Part shown: positions 11,881 to 22,391 of the stretch, one piece after another | Position numbering within the stretch: the stretch's first letter is position 1 | Layout of the letters: each line of letters begins with the position of its first letter | NCBI RefSeq assembly: GCF_014356525.2 | Contig: NC_052516.1 | Coordinates: 21,594,257-21,658,256 of the forward strand | Direction: 5' to 3' | DNA length: 64,000 nucleotides | From: Nilaparvata lugens | Taxonomy: Eukaryota; Arthropoda; Insecta; Hemiptera; Delphacidae | Notes under the pieces: generated by a model | Seen by the model: only the letters and a program-made list of their open reading frames with translations | What the model was told of the DNA's origin: nothing | Databases searched by the model: none | Translations under genes and position numbers: made by a program

Positions 11881-11972
11881 TGCATCTGTGAGATTCACTT
11901 GAAATTGTCAGTAATGGTTGAATTGGAAGCATTGATGCTATTTACATAGGAATGTTGACGTTTTCAATTTTA
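11881..11972. repeat. CTGTCAG hairpin repeat, single unit
   Basis: A single unit in reverse spacer orientation: GTGAGATTCACTTGAAATTG, GTCAG core, spacer GAATTGGAAGCATTGATG, then AATGTTGACGTTTTCAATT. Confidence 0.6.
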
Positions 11973-12389
11973 CTTGCAATATTATTTTTCATAATACTTA
12001 TTTCTTGAGTTGCCAATTTTTTGGGCATGTCATAGTATACAGTAAAACTTTCCAGAGTAGAATATTATTGGGTCTTGTTCTTTCATGATGTAGTGTTTCA
12101 GAATAATAATAATAAAAAAAATAGCACAAGGACTAACTTATTATTTCATCTTTCAATCTGTATTGCATTAGTGTCATAAATAAATAAATAATATTGATCC
12201 TGAAATTCCAATTTTAAGATTTTTCATAGTTTCACTATTATGCAGTCATCCATTCACATAAAGCAATTCTAGAATTCTACCTAATATTATGAATTTGCAG
12301 CCACACCATCCATAGAGAACATTTCTCTATAGGAATGTCTTTGTGCCTTAGCGAACAACTATTAACATCTACCACCATAGTAAGGTCCC
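11973..12389. other. AT-rich DNA with a retroelement-tail-like end
   Basis: At 12106-12192 an AATAGCACAAGGAC segment leads into ATAAATAAATAAAT, resembling a LINE 3' end. A matching minus-strand segment is at 35330-35425. No coding content. Confidence 0.4.
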
Positions 12390-13005
12390 TTCACCGTCTC
12401 TTCCTCCTTTGTTTTCCTCGTCCTCCTACCTTTCCTCCTCCTCTTCTCACTTCTGTCTTCATCCCTTATTTTTCTCCTCCACCTCTCCCTTCTTAATTTT
12501 CTTCATTTATTCACCTTCTTTGTTTCTTCTCATCCTCCTTCTTCATGTTCTTCTCCTCCTATTCCTTCTATATTATTCCTGGTTCTCCTTCTTACTCTTC
12601 TTTTTCTTGTTCTCCCATCTTCCTCCTCTCCTTCTCACACGTCTTCTTCTCTTCCTTTTCTCCAACTCCTTTTCACCTCCTATTCTCCTCATCATCCTTA
12701 ATTTCCTGTTTGTATCCTCCTGCTTTCCTTCTTCTCCCACTTTATCATATACACTCTTTCCACCTCTCCCTCTGCTCATTCTCACTCTCCTCCTATCTTC
12801 CCTCTTTTTCTACTCCTCTTTTATGCTCTTTTAATCCTCATCTGCTCCTCCTTCTCCTTCTAATTCTTCTTACTCTCCTCCCATCTTCCCTCTTTTTCTA
12901 CTCCTCTTCTATGCTTCTCTACTCCTCATCTGCTCCTACTTCTCTTTCTTTTCCTCCTCCTCCTCCTCCTCCTCATCCTCCTTCTCGAAACTCAAACAGG
13001 AGTGA
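12390..13005 (+). repeat. Pyrimidine-rich tract
   Basis: Decayed TCC/TTC repeat. An internal direct duplication of about 100 bp is visible: CTCCTCCCATCTTCCCTCTT at about 12871 resembles CTCCTCCTATCTTCCCTCTT at about 12786. Confidence 0.75.
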
Positions 13006-13732
13006 GCTGTGATGCCTGTAAACTATTTGCAGGAATGGTAACTCAACCGTGTGTGGTCCAATGAGACTTCCAAAACTTGCAGTTTGTGTTTCATAGTTTG
13101 GTGCAAAAACCGCTGTGGGAGGGTGAACACTGTACCTCCTGTTTGTATCAATATTCAGAAGCAGATTTACTATTTAAAGTTGAGACAATCTAAATGCATG
13201 ATCAGTGCTGATTACCACTATGATTACCACTGATTATAGCTATTTCAAAGCTATAAGTCAATTCTGAGTGTTAAAGCAATACTTGAGTTGTGAGTTATAA
13301 ATAAATCATCTTTGAGACAATCTGGATCTATAACTTTTGTAAGTTAAGAAAAATAATATACCTGATGGATGAATTACAAGATATTGTAGTTAACAAACTG
13401 CCGAATTTTTTTTAGCAATTTTTAGGACTGTTTCATTCAACGAATTTCCTTCTATTTGTACCTTGGCTAATATTTGCGGTAGCAGAAGTCCTTAGTTCTA
13501 TTTATATAGCTTCCATAGGATATTGGAATAAATTAGTTATACGGCTCAAATTATATATTCAGGCGGTGGGACCTTCCCGCAAGGGACCTCCCTCCAACAA
13601 AAGCCATACGAATTTACTTTCTACAGTTATAATTTATCTATTTATAAGTCGAGTATGAACCATAACTTTGTTAGTTGAGTTGGAGCTATGTTTGAGTTAT
13701 GAACTATAATGCAGAGTATAATAAAGTATTTA
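13006..13732. other. No gene; retroelement-tail-like segment
   Basis: A segment at 13565-13640 (GGTGGGACCTTCCC, then AAAAGCCATACGAAT) is shared with 31576-31650, so it belongs to a dispersed family, probably a LINE 3' end. The rest is unremarkable. Confidence 0.4.
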
Positions 13733-13942
13733 TTAAGCTGCGTACAGATATACGCGCCTCCAACCCGCTCCGCCCTCGTTTCGTCATCGCTCCGCCCCCG
13801 CTCTGCATTCGCACCGATCATGAACGTTACGGGAGATGTTAGCTCTTCTCGCGTTCCACTCTTGCTCCCCGGTCGATTATCAATCGCTCTGCTCGAGTGA
13901 CGTTCGGTTGCGGAGCAGAGCAAAAGTCTGTACGCACCTTAA
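13733..13942. mobile_element. TTAA-type MITE with GC-rich interior
   Basis: Flanked by TTAA at 13733-13736 and 13939-13942. The inverted ends are GCTGCGTACAGATATACG at the left and, reversed, AGGTGCGTACAGACTTTTGC at the right. The interior is far richer in G and C than its neighbours, with repeated GCTCCGC/GCTCTG units. Open frames on both strands across it are by-products of this composition. Confidence 0.8.
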
Positions 13943-14230
13943 CAGTGTTCAATCACAATACTAGAGTCATTAGCTATGGAAGGGCTCTGAATATGTAATA
14001 ACAATTTTAAAGTTTATATGTTTTTTTTTATTCACTTCAACATGTTTCATCAACAGCCATTTTCAAGTGGGACGTGGGAATAAAATTGAAACATGTGGTG
14101 AATCAATAGAATATTTTAAAAAGGAATTTTTTAACAGTTTTTTCTATAATAATATTGTTGTAGCCCCATAAGGAAAAGTGAATTCAGAGCTTTAAATTAT
14201 AACAATCAGGCTCAAGTCAATATTTTGTCT
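13943..14230. other. No gene seen
   Basis: AT-rich DNA; ACATGTTTCATCAACAGCC (about 14040) and its near-complement TTGAAACATGT (about 14090) form a weak inverted pair. Confidence 0.35.
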
Positions 14231-14304
14231 AATTCTTTTTTTTTTTTTTGTTACAGGTCAGTTTGTGATACATGCTGCTAATATATCCATTCAATTTGGT
14301 ATGT
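14231..14304 (+). other. Recursive-splice-site-like module / 42-nt candidate microexon
   Basis: A branch-point-like TCTAAT and a long T tract lead to TTACAG, which abuts GTCAGT (junction 14256/14257): a 3' splice site fused to a 5' splice site. A second donor, GTATGT, starts at 14299, exactly 42 nt downstream. The 42-nt segment is open in only one of three frames. An architecturally identical module with the same 42-nt length lies at 41033-41074. It could be a recursive splice site, a non-coding cassette exon or coincidence. Confidence 0.35.
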
Positions 14305-14356
14305 AATCATTCAATTTCACTTGAATAATAGACTAAATTTGAAAAATAGAGAATAA

Positions 14357-14775
14357 TTGACCGAGCGAAGTGAGGTCTAAGATTCAAGTCGACGGTTTGG
14401 CATTTCTTTTAATGTTTAAATGTTTGAATGTTTAAATGTTTCTATGTTGCGCATTTACGGCGAAACGCGGTAATAGATTTTCATGAAATTTGATAGGTAT
14501 GTTCCTTTTTTAATTGCGCGTCGAAGTATATACAAGGTTTTTGGAAATTTTGCTTTTCAAGGATAATATAAAAGGAAAAAGAAGCCTCCTTCATACGCCA
14601 ATATTAGAGTAAAAATCAGACTATAGAATTATTCATCATAAATCAGCTGACAAGTGATTACACAGATGTGTGGAGAAACCAGTCTATTGCTGTATTTCCA
14701 TAAGGTCTATAGTTTCTATCAGGTACCTGTAGATGAGAATACTGCGTGAGGTCTACTGTTCACATAACTACTAGT
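14357..14775 (+). mobile_element. GACCGAGCG dispersed element, plus copy
   Basis: The longest copy in the window (419 bp), running from TTGACCGAGCG to CTACTAGT with all internal motifs of the family. Near its start it has a short expansion of TTTGAATG/TTTAAATG units absent from shorter copies. No open frame. Confidence 0.8.
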
Positions 14776-15248
14776 ATTAGAATGACTAACCCCTCCGAAT
14801 ATCAGATATTTAAATTTTTTCTAATTTCAATTAGAACATTATAATCTAAAGATTTCATATTTACTTACTTTTCCAATACTCTTGTCGTATCATTTCCTCA
14901 TTTTGTTAATTACTGTCTCACCAATTAAAGTACTTGAGATTGCAATAATTACGCTTTCCAAGCGATAACCAGAATAATTTGACTGACATATTTAGGCGTG
15001 AAACCTGTAATGATTATTATGTAGTGACGTAGGTTGCCGTGAAAGTATCAGTGCATGCTAAACTGTGATGCGCAGTGAAATTATCATCACTATTAGCCAC
15101 AGGCCAACCTAACCTAACCTTTACAAAACAGGTTACTTCCGATGGTAGATTCCGCTAGCGAATGATATAAACAAAAATTAACATAGCTGTCAATTGGAAA
15201 CTGAAATCAGTGATGAACTCTTTGATTCGTATTGCATCTAGGAAACTG
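14776..15248. other. No gene; short TAACC repeat
   Basis: AACCTAACCTAACC at 15107-15120 matches the insect telomere unit (TTAGG/CCTAA), but at under three units it is too short to be telomeric. Confidence 0.4.
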
Positions 15249-15437
15249 ATCTATAGTGAAATTCACTTAAAACTGTCAGTAATCCTTATGAAGAACGTCA
15301 ATGATGTCCATTCTACTAATACTGACAGTCGGGGAGATAGTGAGATTTCCTTTGAAACTGTCAGCATTCCCTATGAATAACGTTGATGTTTCCCATTTAA
15401 CCAGTGCTGAAAGTTTGGAGAGAATCTTACTGTAGGG
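15249..15437. repeat. CTGTCAG hairpin repeats, two tandem units
   Basis: Unit one runs from AAAACTGTCAGTAATCC to ACTGACAGTCGGGGAG; unit two runs from GAAACTGTCAGCATTCC to GTGCTGAAAGTTTGGAG. Both hold the spacer order 'AACGT...ATG...CCATT'. Confidence 0.7.
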
Positions 15438-15448
15438 AATGATAATAA

Positions 15449-15827
15449 TTGACCGAGCGAAGTGAGGTCTAAGATTCAAGTCGACGGTTTGGCATTTCTC
15501 TTAATGTTTGAATGTTTAAATGTTTATATGTTGCGCATTTACGGCGAAACGCGGTAATAGATTTTCATGAAATTTGACAGGTGTGTTCCAAGGTTTTTAA
15601 AAATTTTGCATTTCAAGGATAATATAAAAGGAAAAATGAGCCTCCTTCATACGCCAATATTAGAGTAAAAATCAGACTATAGAATTATTCATCATACATC
15701 AGCTGACAAGTGATTACACAAATGTGTGTAGAAGTCTATTGCTGTATTTCCATAAGGTCTATAGTTTCAATCAGGTACTTGTGGAGGAGAATACTGCGTG
15801 AGGTCTACTGTTCACAGAACTACTAGT
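15449..15827 (+). mobile_element. GACCGAGCG dispersed element, plus copy
   Basis: Same ends and motifs as 14357-14775 but 379 bp. It starts 12 bp after the CTGTCAG repeats and lies about 0.7 kb from the previous copy in the same orientation. Compared with that copy it lacks about 30 bp around 15590. Confidence 0.8.
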
Positions 15828-16696
15828 AATTTACATGGCTGTCAATTGGGAAAAGGATGAAATTTGATGAACTTTTAGATTTAATATCAGCTTGAAGCGT
15901 CTAGAAAAACGGTTCTGGTAATCAATGTATTGATGCAAAGGTTATAGACTCATTGACTGTGTTTTTATAATGATTAGAACTTTCATACAATCTTGCAGAA
16001 ATACTACCTTACATCCTCGTATGCAGTTAAGAGCTATGTAGTTTAGAAATATAGTAGTGAATCAGCATTTATTTAAAACATAATATAGAAACATGAAGTA
16101 CCCTTTGAAACATTTTAAATCTCTAGTTTCGGCCTCTGGCTATTTTCAAGTTTCAATGCAAGAATAACAAGTTAATATTAGATAATGCATGTTCATATGA
16201 TTTCTTATTTATTATTTTTGGGTTGAAATAATTCAATTTTAATTATAATTTTATCAAAACTAGGATAATCGTATGTCAAAAAGGAACAATTTCTTTTTGA
16301 ACAACATGAGCATTTTGTTTTCTCATCCCAAATTGTATAATTATCTCAATAACTGAAGGTACTAGTGGCCAGAGTTATAATATGAGACTCACTAAAAAAT
16401 AGGATTGAGAAGAATCTGGACAATAAATTTAGCCAAGGCAAAAGGATGTGAAGCATCGTTTCTTTCGTCGCTTCCAATTCTGACTTATTTTTTATTTCTA
16501 AACAAGCTTTTGATGCTGTCTAATCTTATCTCGAGAATTAGATGAAGACATATTATTTGCATGTAATTGAAAAAATTGATCAATGTTCAAAATATAGTGC
16601 TAACTCTAGTTACTTTCCTGGCTCAATCGATAAATTTGAGAAATATACGAGGAATCTCTTGAGTAATCCAGAAATCTGTGATCTATCTTGTTATAA
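15828..16696. other. No gene seen
   Basis: AT-rich DNA. A CTAGTTTCGGCCTCTGGC segment near 16122 resembles ends seen in other dispersed repeats of the window (27400, 32830, 38796). Confidence 0.4.
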
Positions 16697-16940
16697 CTAG
16701 CAGTAACCCGTGCTCCGCAAGGATCTAATTGTGAACTTGATAGACTGAAAACTTGACCTACTGAAATCTTGAAGAATTCAAAATAGGCCTGTACCCATCC
16801 TCGGTAAATTAAGAATCAAAATACAATATTTCAAGTTTATCAGTTGAGTAGTTCAGACGTGATGATGCGTCTATCGTGCGTGATGATTATTTTCTATCCT
16901 GTACATGTATAAGCCAATTCTTTCCTTTATTATATTTTAA
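16697..16940 (+). repeat. CCCGTGCTCCGC dispersed repeat, second copy
   Basis: AGTAACCCGTGCTCCGCAAG, then GAACTTGATAGACTG, ACCCATCCTCGGTAA and CATGTATAAGCCAATTCTTT, in the same order as 4612-4835. Confidence 0.65.
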
Positions 16941-17013
16941 TGAACCCGTAACAATCCAGATTATTATAGTCTTATAGTAGTTTACAGGCGTATAGTAGTT
17001 TATAGTGCACTAT

Positions 17014-17106
17014 ATTGAGACTGACTTCAATTTGTCAGTGTAGATTGAATGAAAAGCATAGTCGTTATTCATAAACAATACTGACCGTATAAACTGAATC
17101 TCACTG
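17014..17106. repeat. CTGTCAG hairpin repeat, single unit
   Basis: ACTTCAATTTGTCAGTG at the left and CAATACTGACCGTATAAACTG at the right around a reversed spacer; diverged. Confidence 0.5.
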
Positions 17107-17372
17107 CAGTTAAATCAAGTTAGAGCGTGAACAATGCTCAGCAAATGATGGCATCACATTGCGTGGCAATTGCAGGGTAAATTGAGCGTGCAATATTAGT
17201 ATGATTTGGAGTGGCAGTCAACCACTATGCTGCCAACACATGATGCTCGCTTTTTAACGAAGTTGCTGCTTGCTAGAGCATGACAACCCCTTTTCCTACA
17301 GTCTGATTCAGTTGGAACTGGCGGTGTTTCTTGTATAGAATATCCATGCTCCCAATTCATCCTATATGTTGA
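17107..17372. other. No gene seen
   Basis: More GC-balanced than its surroundings (17110-17372), with no recognised repeat or coding signal. Confidence 0.35.
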
Positions 17373-17944
17373 TATAGTGTGGTCCACGTCATAATGGCTG
17401 TGTTTGATTAGCAATGATATTGCTGTCCTTGTTTATCTTTTAACAAAGTGGATAGCGAGATCTTTTTCTAGCTTTGCTGTTGCCAGATAGTTTTTTAACA
17501 ATGTAGAAAGCATAATAAAATATTCAATCTTGATTATAAAAATTCATTATGAAATTATTGAAGAATGTAATTTCTTGCTTGAAGTTTGTTTTATGCTTTT
17601 ACGGAAGTTTTATTATCAATCCATCTTAATTCAAAATTGTTTTTTTTATTCTGATTTGTATATTCAGTTTGATGATTTAGTGTATAAATTGAAATGGACA
17701 TAACCTACATAATATTTTGACAATTTAAGACAAAATTAGGAAATTGAAGAAGTTTTGGGCAACAGCCTGTATTTTCTTTTCTGACTACTGTATTGTTTAC
17801 TTTATCCAATGAATAAATAAATGAATATTACATCAATAAACCTGTATCAGCTACCGTCTATAGAAGGCATTGACAAGACAGAGGATCGGCAACGTTGTTC
17901 TCCTATCTTTCTCCACTGCCATTATAACGTGGACCTCACTATAG
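17373..17944. mobile_element. GTCCACGTTATAATG MITE, enlarged copy
   Basis: Ends TATAGTGTGGTCCACGTCAT at the left and ATTATAACGTGGACCTCACT at the right match the 221-bp copies at 41177-41397 and 42311-42531. The arms share internal sequence with those copies up to about 17505 and from about 17878. Between them lies about 370 bp absent there, ending in a LINE-like tail (TTTTGGGCAACAGCCTG, then AATAAATAAATGAAT). It is best read as a MITE carrying a later insertion. Confidence 0.7.
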
Positions 17945-18235
17945 TCAGGGATATATTGGAACTCACCTTTATGTGTCAGTGTTCTTTGTAAGTAACGTTA
18001 TTACTGCGTTATTCAACCTATACTGACAGTCAAGGAATTTAGTGAGATTCACTGGAATCTGTCAGCATTCCTTATAAACCACATCAACGCTTCCAATTCA
18101 ATCTATACTGACAGGTAGTGAGTGAGATTGACTTTGATGTGTCAGTCAGTGATCCTTCTTGTAAATAAAATCAATTCTTTTCATCCAACCAATGCTGACA
18201 ATTCAAGTGAATTCCCTGTAGTCATGTTCTAGTCA
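17945..18235. repeat. CTGTCAG hairpin repeats, tandem group of three
   Basis: Three units follow one another directly after the MITE. Recognisable edges are ATGTGTCAGTGTTC with ATACTGACAGTCAAGG, ATCTGTCAGCATTCC with ATACTGACAGGTAG, and GTGTCAGTCAGTGATCC with AATGCTGACAATTCAAG. The spacers share CATC, CTT and CCAA blocks. Confidence 0.7.
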
Positions 18236-18539
18236 CGGTGCTATGATTATTGTTAGGCTAGGCGTGCACCAACAAACGATGTGTCGTCGTTTTATAACGG
18301 TACATAAATAAGATATGATTGAGGTGACATGCTGATGCTGGGCAGGTGGTGCAGTGATGTCATTTTCGTAGTCATGATGTTATTCATTCTTTTATTCACT
18401 GGTCCATTTCCAGTGTCACATTAGTTCATCTTCTTATCAAGACAAATTATAATCATTCAGTTTAGTTACTTATTTTACCAATTCTTCTTTTTGAATAATA
18501 CTTATTGGGATAGGCTCCAACAAAATATTGATATTTAAG
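18236..18539. other. No gene; half of a MITE-like end
   Basis: TTAGGCTAGGCGTGCACCAA at 18255 resembles the ends of the MITE at 22999-23203 but has no partner nearby. Confidence 0.4.
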
Positions 18540-18860
18540 AGAATCATCCTGACCAAGAATACGATGGGAAGATGAGATAAGGGATGATTTGATAAGGATG
18601 GGTTATAGAGGATGGAGAGGATTTATAATGGTAGAAATGTTTGTAGGAATGTTGTGAAGGAGGCCAAAGCCTACAATGGGCTGTAGAGCTTCATAAAAAA
18701 ATCCGTCATGCATCAGCTATTTCAAGAAGATTTAGTATAGCTTTGAACAAATTATTTTCAAATAAGGGAAACATCTATTTGTATAAGACAAATCAGGATA
18801 GGTTTGAAACAAAAATTTTCGTGCATTGTTGAAAATGATATGAAATTATAATAAATTCCA
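18540..18860 (+). pseudogene. Non-LTR retrotransposon, ORF2 C-terminal remnant and 3' tail
   Basis: In one frame (codons 18618-18683) the peptide ends RNVVKEAKAYNGL followed by a stop at 18684-18686. LINE ORF2 proteins of the Jockey/R1/I type commonly finish with an aromatic/basic helix and an EAKA(H/Y)xGL-like end, so this is probably the last exonless piece of a LINE. Upstream codons are disrupted. The rest of the polymerase is missing. Confidence 0.5.
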
Positions 18861-19139
18861 TTTTATTTGATGTTCAGCCGTTTAGTTTGTCAAGTCTCAC
18901 GGCTTCAAGTTCAGACTGATACATCATTGGACACAAGTTACGGAATAGTGATAATGGGTTAGGGAGAAGTTAGTTAGATGTTGGGTTAGGAGTTAGGTTT
19001 TTGCTTCTAAATAGAAATATGCTGGTATTACATATTTGATTATCTTAGTATTAAATATAAATGCTACTGTATCCACTGGAGCACTGGATATTCTGAAAGG
19101 AACAGGAACTATACGGAGTAACAACTGGACATATTTATT
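18861..19139. other. No gene; degenerate TTAGG-like words
   Basis: GGGTTAGGGAGAAGTTAG and GGGTTAGGAGTTAGG near 18957-19000 are TTAGG-like but irregular. No array. Confidence 0.35.
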
Positions 19140-19340
19140 TATTGTATAAAATACTATAATCATAGTACAATTATGACATTGGATGAAAAACTAGGCTGAG
19201 CTTGTACTATTTCTCTCCAAAAATTTTGATAAAATGTTAATGTTGTCCAAAAGATAAGGTTATATAGTCACACACCGTTTCGTCACTTGATTTTCGGTCC
19301 AGAAATGATGATTTAAAATTTTGAATTTTGAAGGTTGATT
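19140..19340 (-). repeat. LINE 3'-tail-like sequence, minus orientation
   Basis: TTATTTATTGTATAAAATAC at the left, then GCTTGTACTATTTCTCTCC. The complement of the latter (GGAGAGAAATAGTACAAG) recurs on the plus strand near 63520 and, in variant form, in 43775-44080 and 60270-60350. It marks a family of retroelement ends. Confidence 0.5.
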
Positions 19341-19554
19341 TTACACTCTAAATGAATCACAGAATGTATCACAATAAATTAAAAACGGAAGTTTCTTACA
19401 CAGGCTCATTCTTGATCAACTGAGATCTAGATGAAGTGGATGTCAGCCCTTTTTCTTCAGGAATTTTAGGCTCTCCAATTGTCGAACAGCTGGGCTTTCA
19501 ACTGAGGAATGGACAAGGTGGGCTGAGTTGCCAAGTTCATGAATGCATTTCCCC
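19341..19554. other. No gene seen
   Basis: Mixed AT-rich DNA. Confidence 0.3.
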
Positions 19555-20175
19555 GTCCTTTTTGTGCAAATAGTATATTTCGCACCTAGAGCAGAAAATG
19601 AGATTTTTCCGGCTCGAAATCGGTTTTTAAGTCCGAGGCCGTAGGCCGAGGACTAGGAAAGATTGAGAGCCGGAAAAACATTTTTGCCCGTGGTGCGAAC
19701 GCTATTTTTCGCCACACACCAAAATAAACTATATGAGAATAGTTGTTTACTAGCACTTCCGAAAGCAGAAGTGGAAGGTGATAGCTCTAGCAAATCTGAG
19801 GTAATCTGAATATCAGGAAATTGTCCAAGTATTTTTATTCATATACTGATTTGTCTAAATAACCTAAAAGATTATGTTCAATTATGTGGGAGGTTGAGTT
19901 TATACTTTTTTATTCTTTCAATGACAATAAGATGATATTATTATAAATGTTTTAATTATTGAATTATGAACACAATAATGAAAAGTTTTTTGATCAGCTG
20001 TTTTTTGATCACCTTTCTTAGTTCCATGTTAGCGGCTGGAAAGAGTACTCTTTCTGGCCTAGGCCGGAAAGAAACCTGTTCTGACGTCAGACGAGAGTCG
20101 TCTGCAAACAATGTCTTTCAGATCTACGTAGGACTGGAAAACAGCTGCTTTCTGTGCAGTGTGGCGAAAAACCTA
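19555..20175. repeat. Dispersed repeat with TTTTTCGCCACAC-type borders
   Basis: Contains TTTTCCGGCTCGAAATCGG, an inverted GAGGCCGTAGGCCGAGG and TTTTTCGCCACACACC near 19718, and ends with GTGTGGCGAAAAACC at 20159-20173, the reverse of that border. The 72-codon frame at 19966-20184 starts with a hydrophobic stretch but lies inside this repeat and runs through its border, so I do not call it a secreted protein. Class unknown. Confidence 0.45.
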
Positions 20176-20400
20176 TTTCAATAGAGAATATTTGATTTTG
20201 TATATCATGCTCAAAGAATAGAAATCTAAGCCATCCACGAATATTGTGACAGGCCTTGAAATACCTTGAAATATGGAGCGGAAGTGATGTGAATAGCAAA
20301 ATAACAGAGTTAGAAGAAGATGATAACCCGAGGAAGTGGTCGTGCTAATTGGTTTCAATAGTCGTGCAGGTGTTAGAACTGTGAATTAGATAGGTGAGGA
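20176..20400. other. No gene seen
   Basis: Short AT-rich stretch between a repeat and a purine-rich tract. Confidence 0.3.
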
Positions 20401-21340
20401 TTTTTAGAGAGAGTGAGAGAGTGAATTGGGAGCTAAGAAGAGGGTGTAACCAGAATAGCCGGTAATAAATAATGGGTTCAGTTCAATAACACTGACCTAC
20501 TACAACCAGCGCAGATTATAGACAGCTTTGTGCCTGACTGGTCGGCGAGTTGTTAGAGGGAGGGAGAAGAGTCTGACGAAAGTAAGTTGGAGGATGAGGA
20601 GGAGGTGGAAGAGTGAGTGAGAATAGGAGAAGGATGTGATGAGGAAGAAAAGAATAGAAAAAAATGGTTGTGATAAGCAGGTGAAAGAGAAGAAGGTGTT
20701 GAGTAAGAGGAAGTGGTGGAAATGGTGTGAAGAGGGAAATTTGAAATTGAAGAGAAGAAGAGGAAAATTTGGATGTGGAGCAGTAGAAGATGAAGAGAAA
20801 TAAAGAAGATGAAGAGGATTAGCAGATGGAAGCAGAAAGAAGAAGAGAAAGCAGATGGAAGAAGGAAGTAAGAAGAGAAGGAGAAGATGAAGAGGAAGAG
20901 GTGGATGTCGAGGAGAAGATTTGATGGATAATATGAAGTTAAGATGAGAAAAAGGGTAAGAGAAAGGAAAGGGAAAGAGGATTAGTAAAAGAAGAACTAG
21001 AAGGAAGTAGGAGGAACAGAATGAGAGAGAAAAAATGGTGAGAGAGATGAAGAACAGGAGATGTAAAAGTACGGAAGGAAGAGAATAATGATTAGAAGAA
21101 GAGTAAGAAAAGAAGGAGGAGAGAAATAGAAAGAGGTGTGGGTGAAGTAATAAAGACGAAGACGATGGAGAGAAGTATAAGATTGTGAAGAAGGGGGTTG
21201 AAAGAGATGGAGGACAAGAAGCTCAAAATGAATAACACTGAAATAAAAAGATGGAGGTACATGTAGCCAATTAATAGATTTGGGTAGAAAAGAAAAATCC
21301 TTACAAAGTGATGAGAATACGAGAAAAACAAGAGCCAAGC
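20401..21340 (-). repeat. Purine-rich low-complexity region
   Basis: The plus strand is dominated by GAA/GGA/AGA units, so it is a polypyrimidine tract on the minus strand. The frames on the minus strand are Phe/Ser/Leu-rich only. Confidence 0.7.
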
Positions 21341-21480
21341 GATAAATTGATTAGTTATTAATATTATTAAGAATATATTTTAATACTAACTTAGTAATAA
21401 TTATTAAAATATTATTAATAATTAAGTTATTTCTCCCTCCTAATTAGTTTTTCTCCCTCTATATTCTTAATAATTAAGTT
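21341..21480. repeat. AT-rich inverted-repeat cluster
   Basis: TTAATAATTAAGTTATT occurs twice (about 21413 and 21469) with interleaved complements such as AATAATTATTAAAATATTA. It could form cruciforms. Confidence 0.5.
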
Positions 21481-21780
21481 ATTATTAATGATAAGAGGGA
21501 GAAAGAAAAGTGTAGACGGATGAGGGAGGAGATAAGGAAGAAGACGTTTAAAAATAAAACGTCAATGAAAATGGAAAATATTGGGAAACAGTATTCAGAA
21601 AGTGCTGAATGAATAAATTGAGAATTGTTCCAAGTCGGAGGAAGAGAGAGTAGTATGAAGAGGAGAAGAAGGGAAGGAGAAGAAGAATGAGGCAATGAAG
21701 AAGAAAGGGGAAGAGAAGAAGGACATGTAGATGAAAGAAGGTAAGAAGTGGATGAGTTTGACCTGAATTTGTGACCGGTT
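21481..21780 (-). repeat. Purine-rich tract, continuation
   Basis: GAGGGAGAAAGAAAAG-type sequence continuing the strand bias of 20401-21340 after the AT-rich cluster. Confidence 0.6.
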
Positions 21781-22194
21781 GGAAGCAGGCGAAATGGGCC
21801 TCAGGTCTCAGCTGCAAAATCATGTGGTCACGAATCTTCATTTGAAGTTGAAATGAAAAAAGTGCGCACAGGTTCGTGAAAGGGGAAATTGAAGCCTGCA
21901 GCTAGGTGAACTTCAACTAGTAATATTAGAACTTGTATTACTAGAACACGACATTACTAGCTTAGTCCAATTGTGCATAATAAACAGCTAACAGCTAGTA
22001 ATTTTCACTCTAGTCGGCATTAACCTATTAGTGGAAAGTTTAAATTACAACTTTAATATACATTCGTTATGAGAATATAAGTGCGGGTGATATTCCTGTA
22101 TTTCCGTTAAAAATGGTGGAACATCATGATCTTAGTATTAAAAAAAACACGATGTTAGAAATAGGTCTCCAAACAGCACTCCTAACTCATGAAG
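21781..22194. other. No gene seen
   Basis: Mixed AT-rich DNA with short CTAGTAAT/ATTACTAG inverted words near 21918-22000. Confidence 0.35.
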
Positions 22195-22391
22195 TCGTAT
22201 ACATAACATATTATAGAATTGAATAGAGAATGTATTTATTCAAATGCTAATTAATATATAATTATTATTTAACGAAAATCCTAGATAAATGCTTCTGCGG
22301 AAGCAGAAGAATACTTCTGCAGAAGTCTTCGGGGTGATTTTCAGCATTTATCTAGGATTTTCGTTAAATAATAATTATATCGTATACATAA
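22195..22391 (-). mobile_element. Fold-back SINE, tail-only copy with 12-bp target duplications
   Basis: Flanked by perfect TCGTATACATAA copies (22195-22206 and 22380-22391). Arms of 35 bp (22258-22292 and 22344-22378) are exact reverse complements. They meet around a short centre holding GCAGAAGTCTTCGGGGTG, the tail motif of the SINE at 2348-2707. The tRNA-like head is absent. The left edge carries the family 3' end (GAATAGAGAATG, then ATTTATTCAAATGC). The element is thus two inverted tails that inserted as one unit. Confidence 0.8.

Noticed and set aside
13642..13923. A 93-codon minus-strand frame and a 63-codon plus-strand frame
   Set aside because: Both are by-products of the GC-rich interior of the TTAA MITE.
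15107..15120. Telomeric CCTAA repeat
   Set aside because: Fewer than three units; short runs like this are common by chance in AT-rich insect DNA.
19966..20184. A 72-codon frame with a hydrophobic N-terminus like a signal peptide
   Set aside because: It lies inside a dispersed repeat and ends in that repeat's border sequence; no cysteine pattern or family match is evident.
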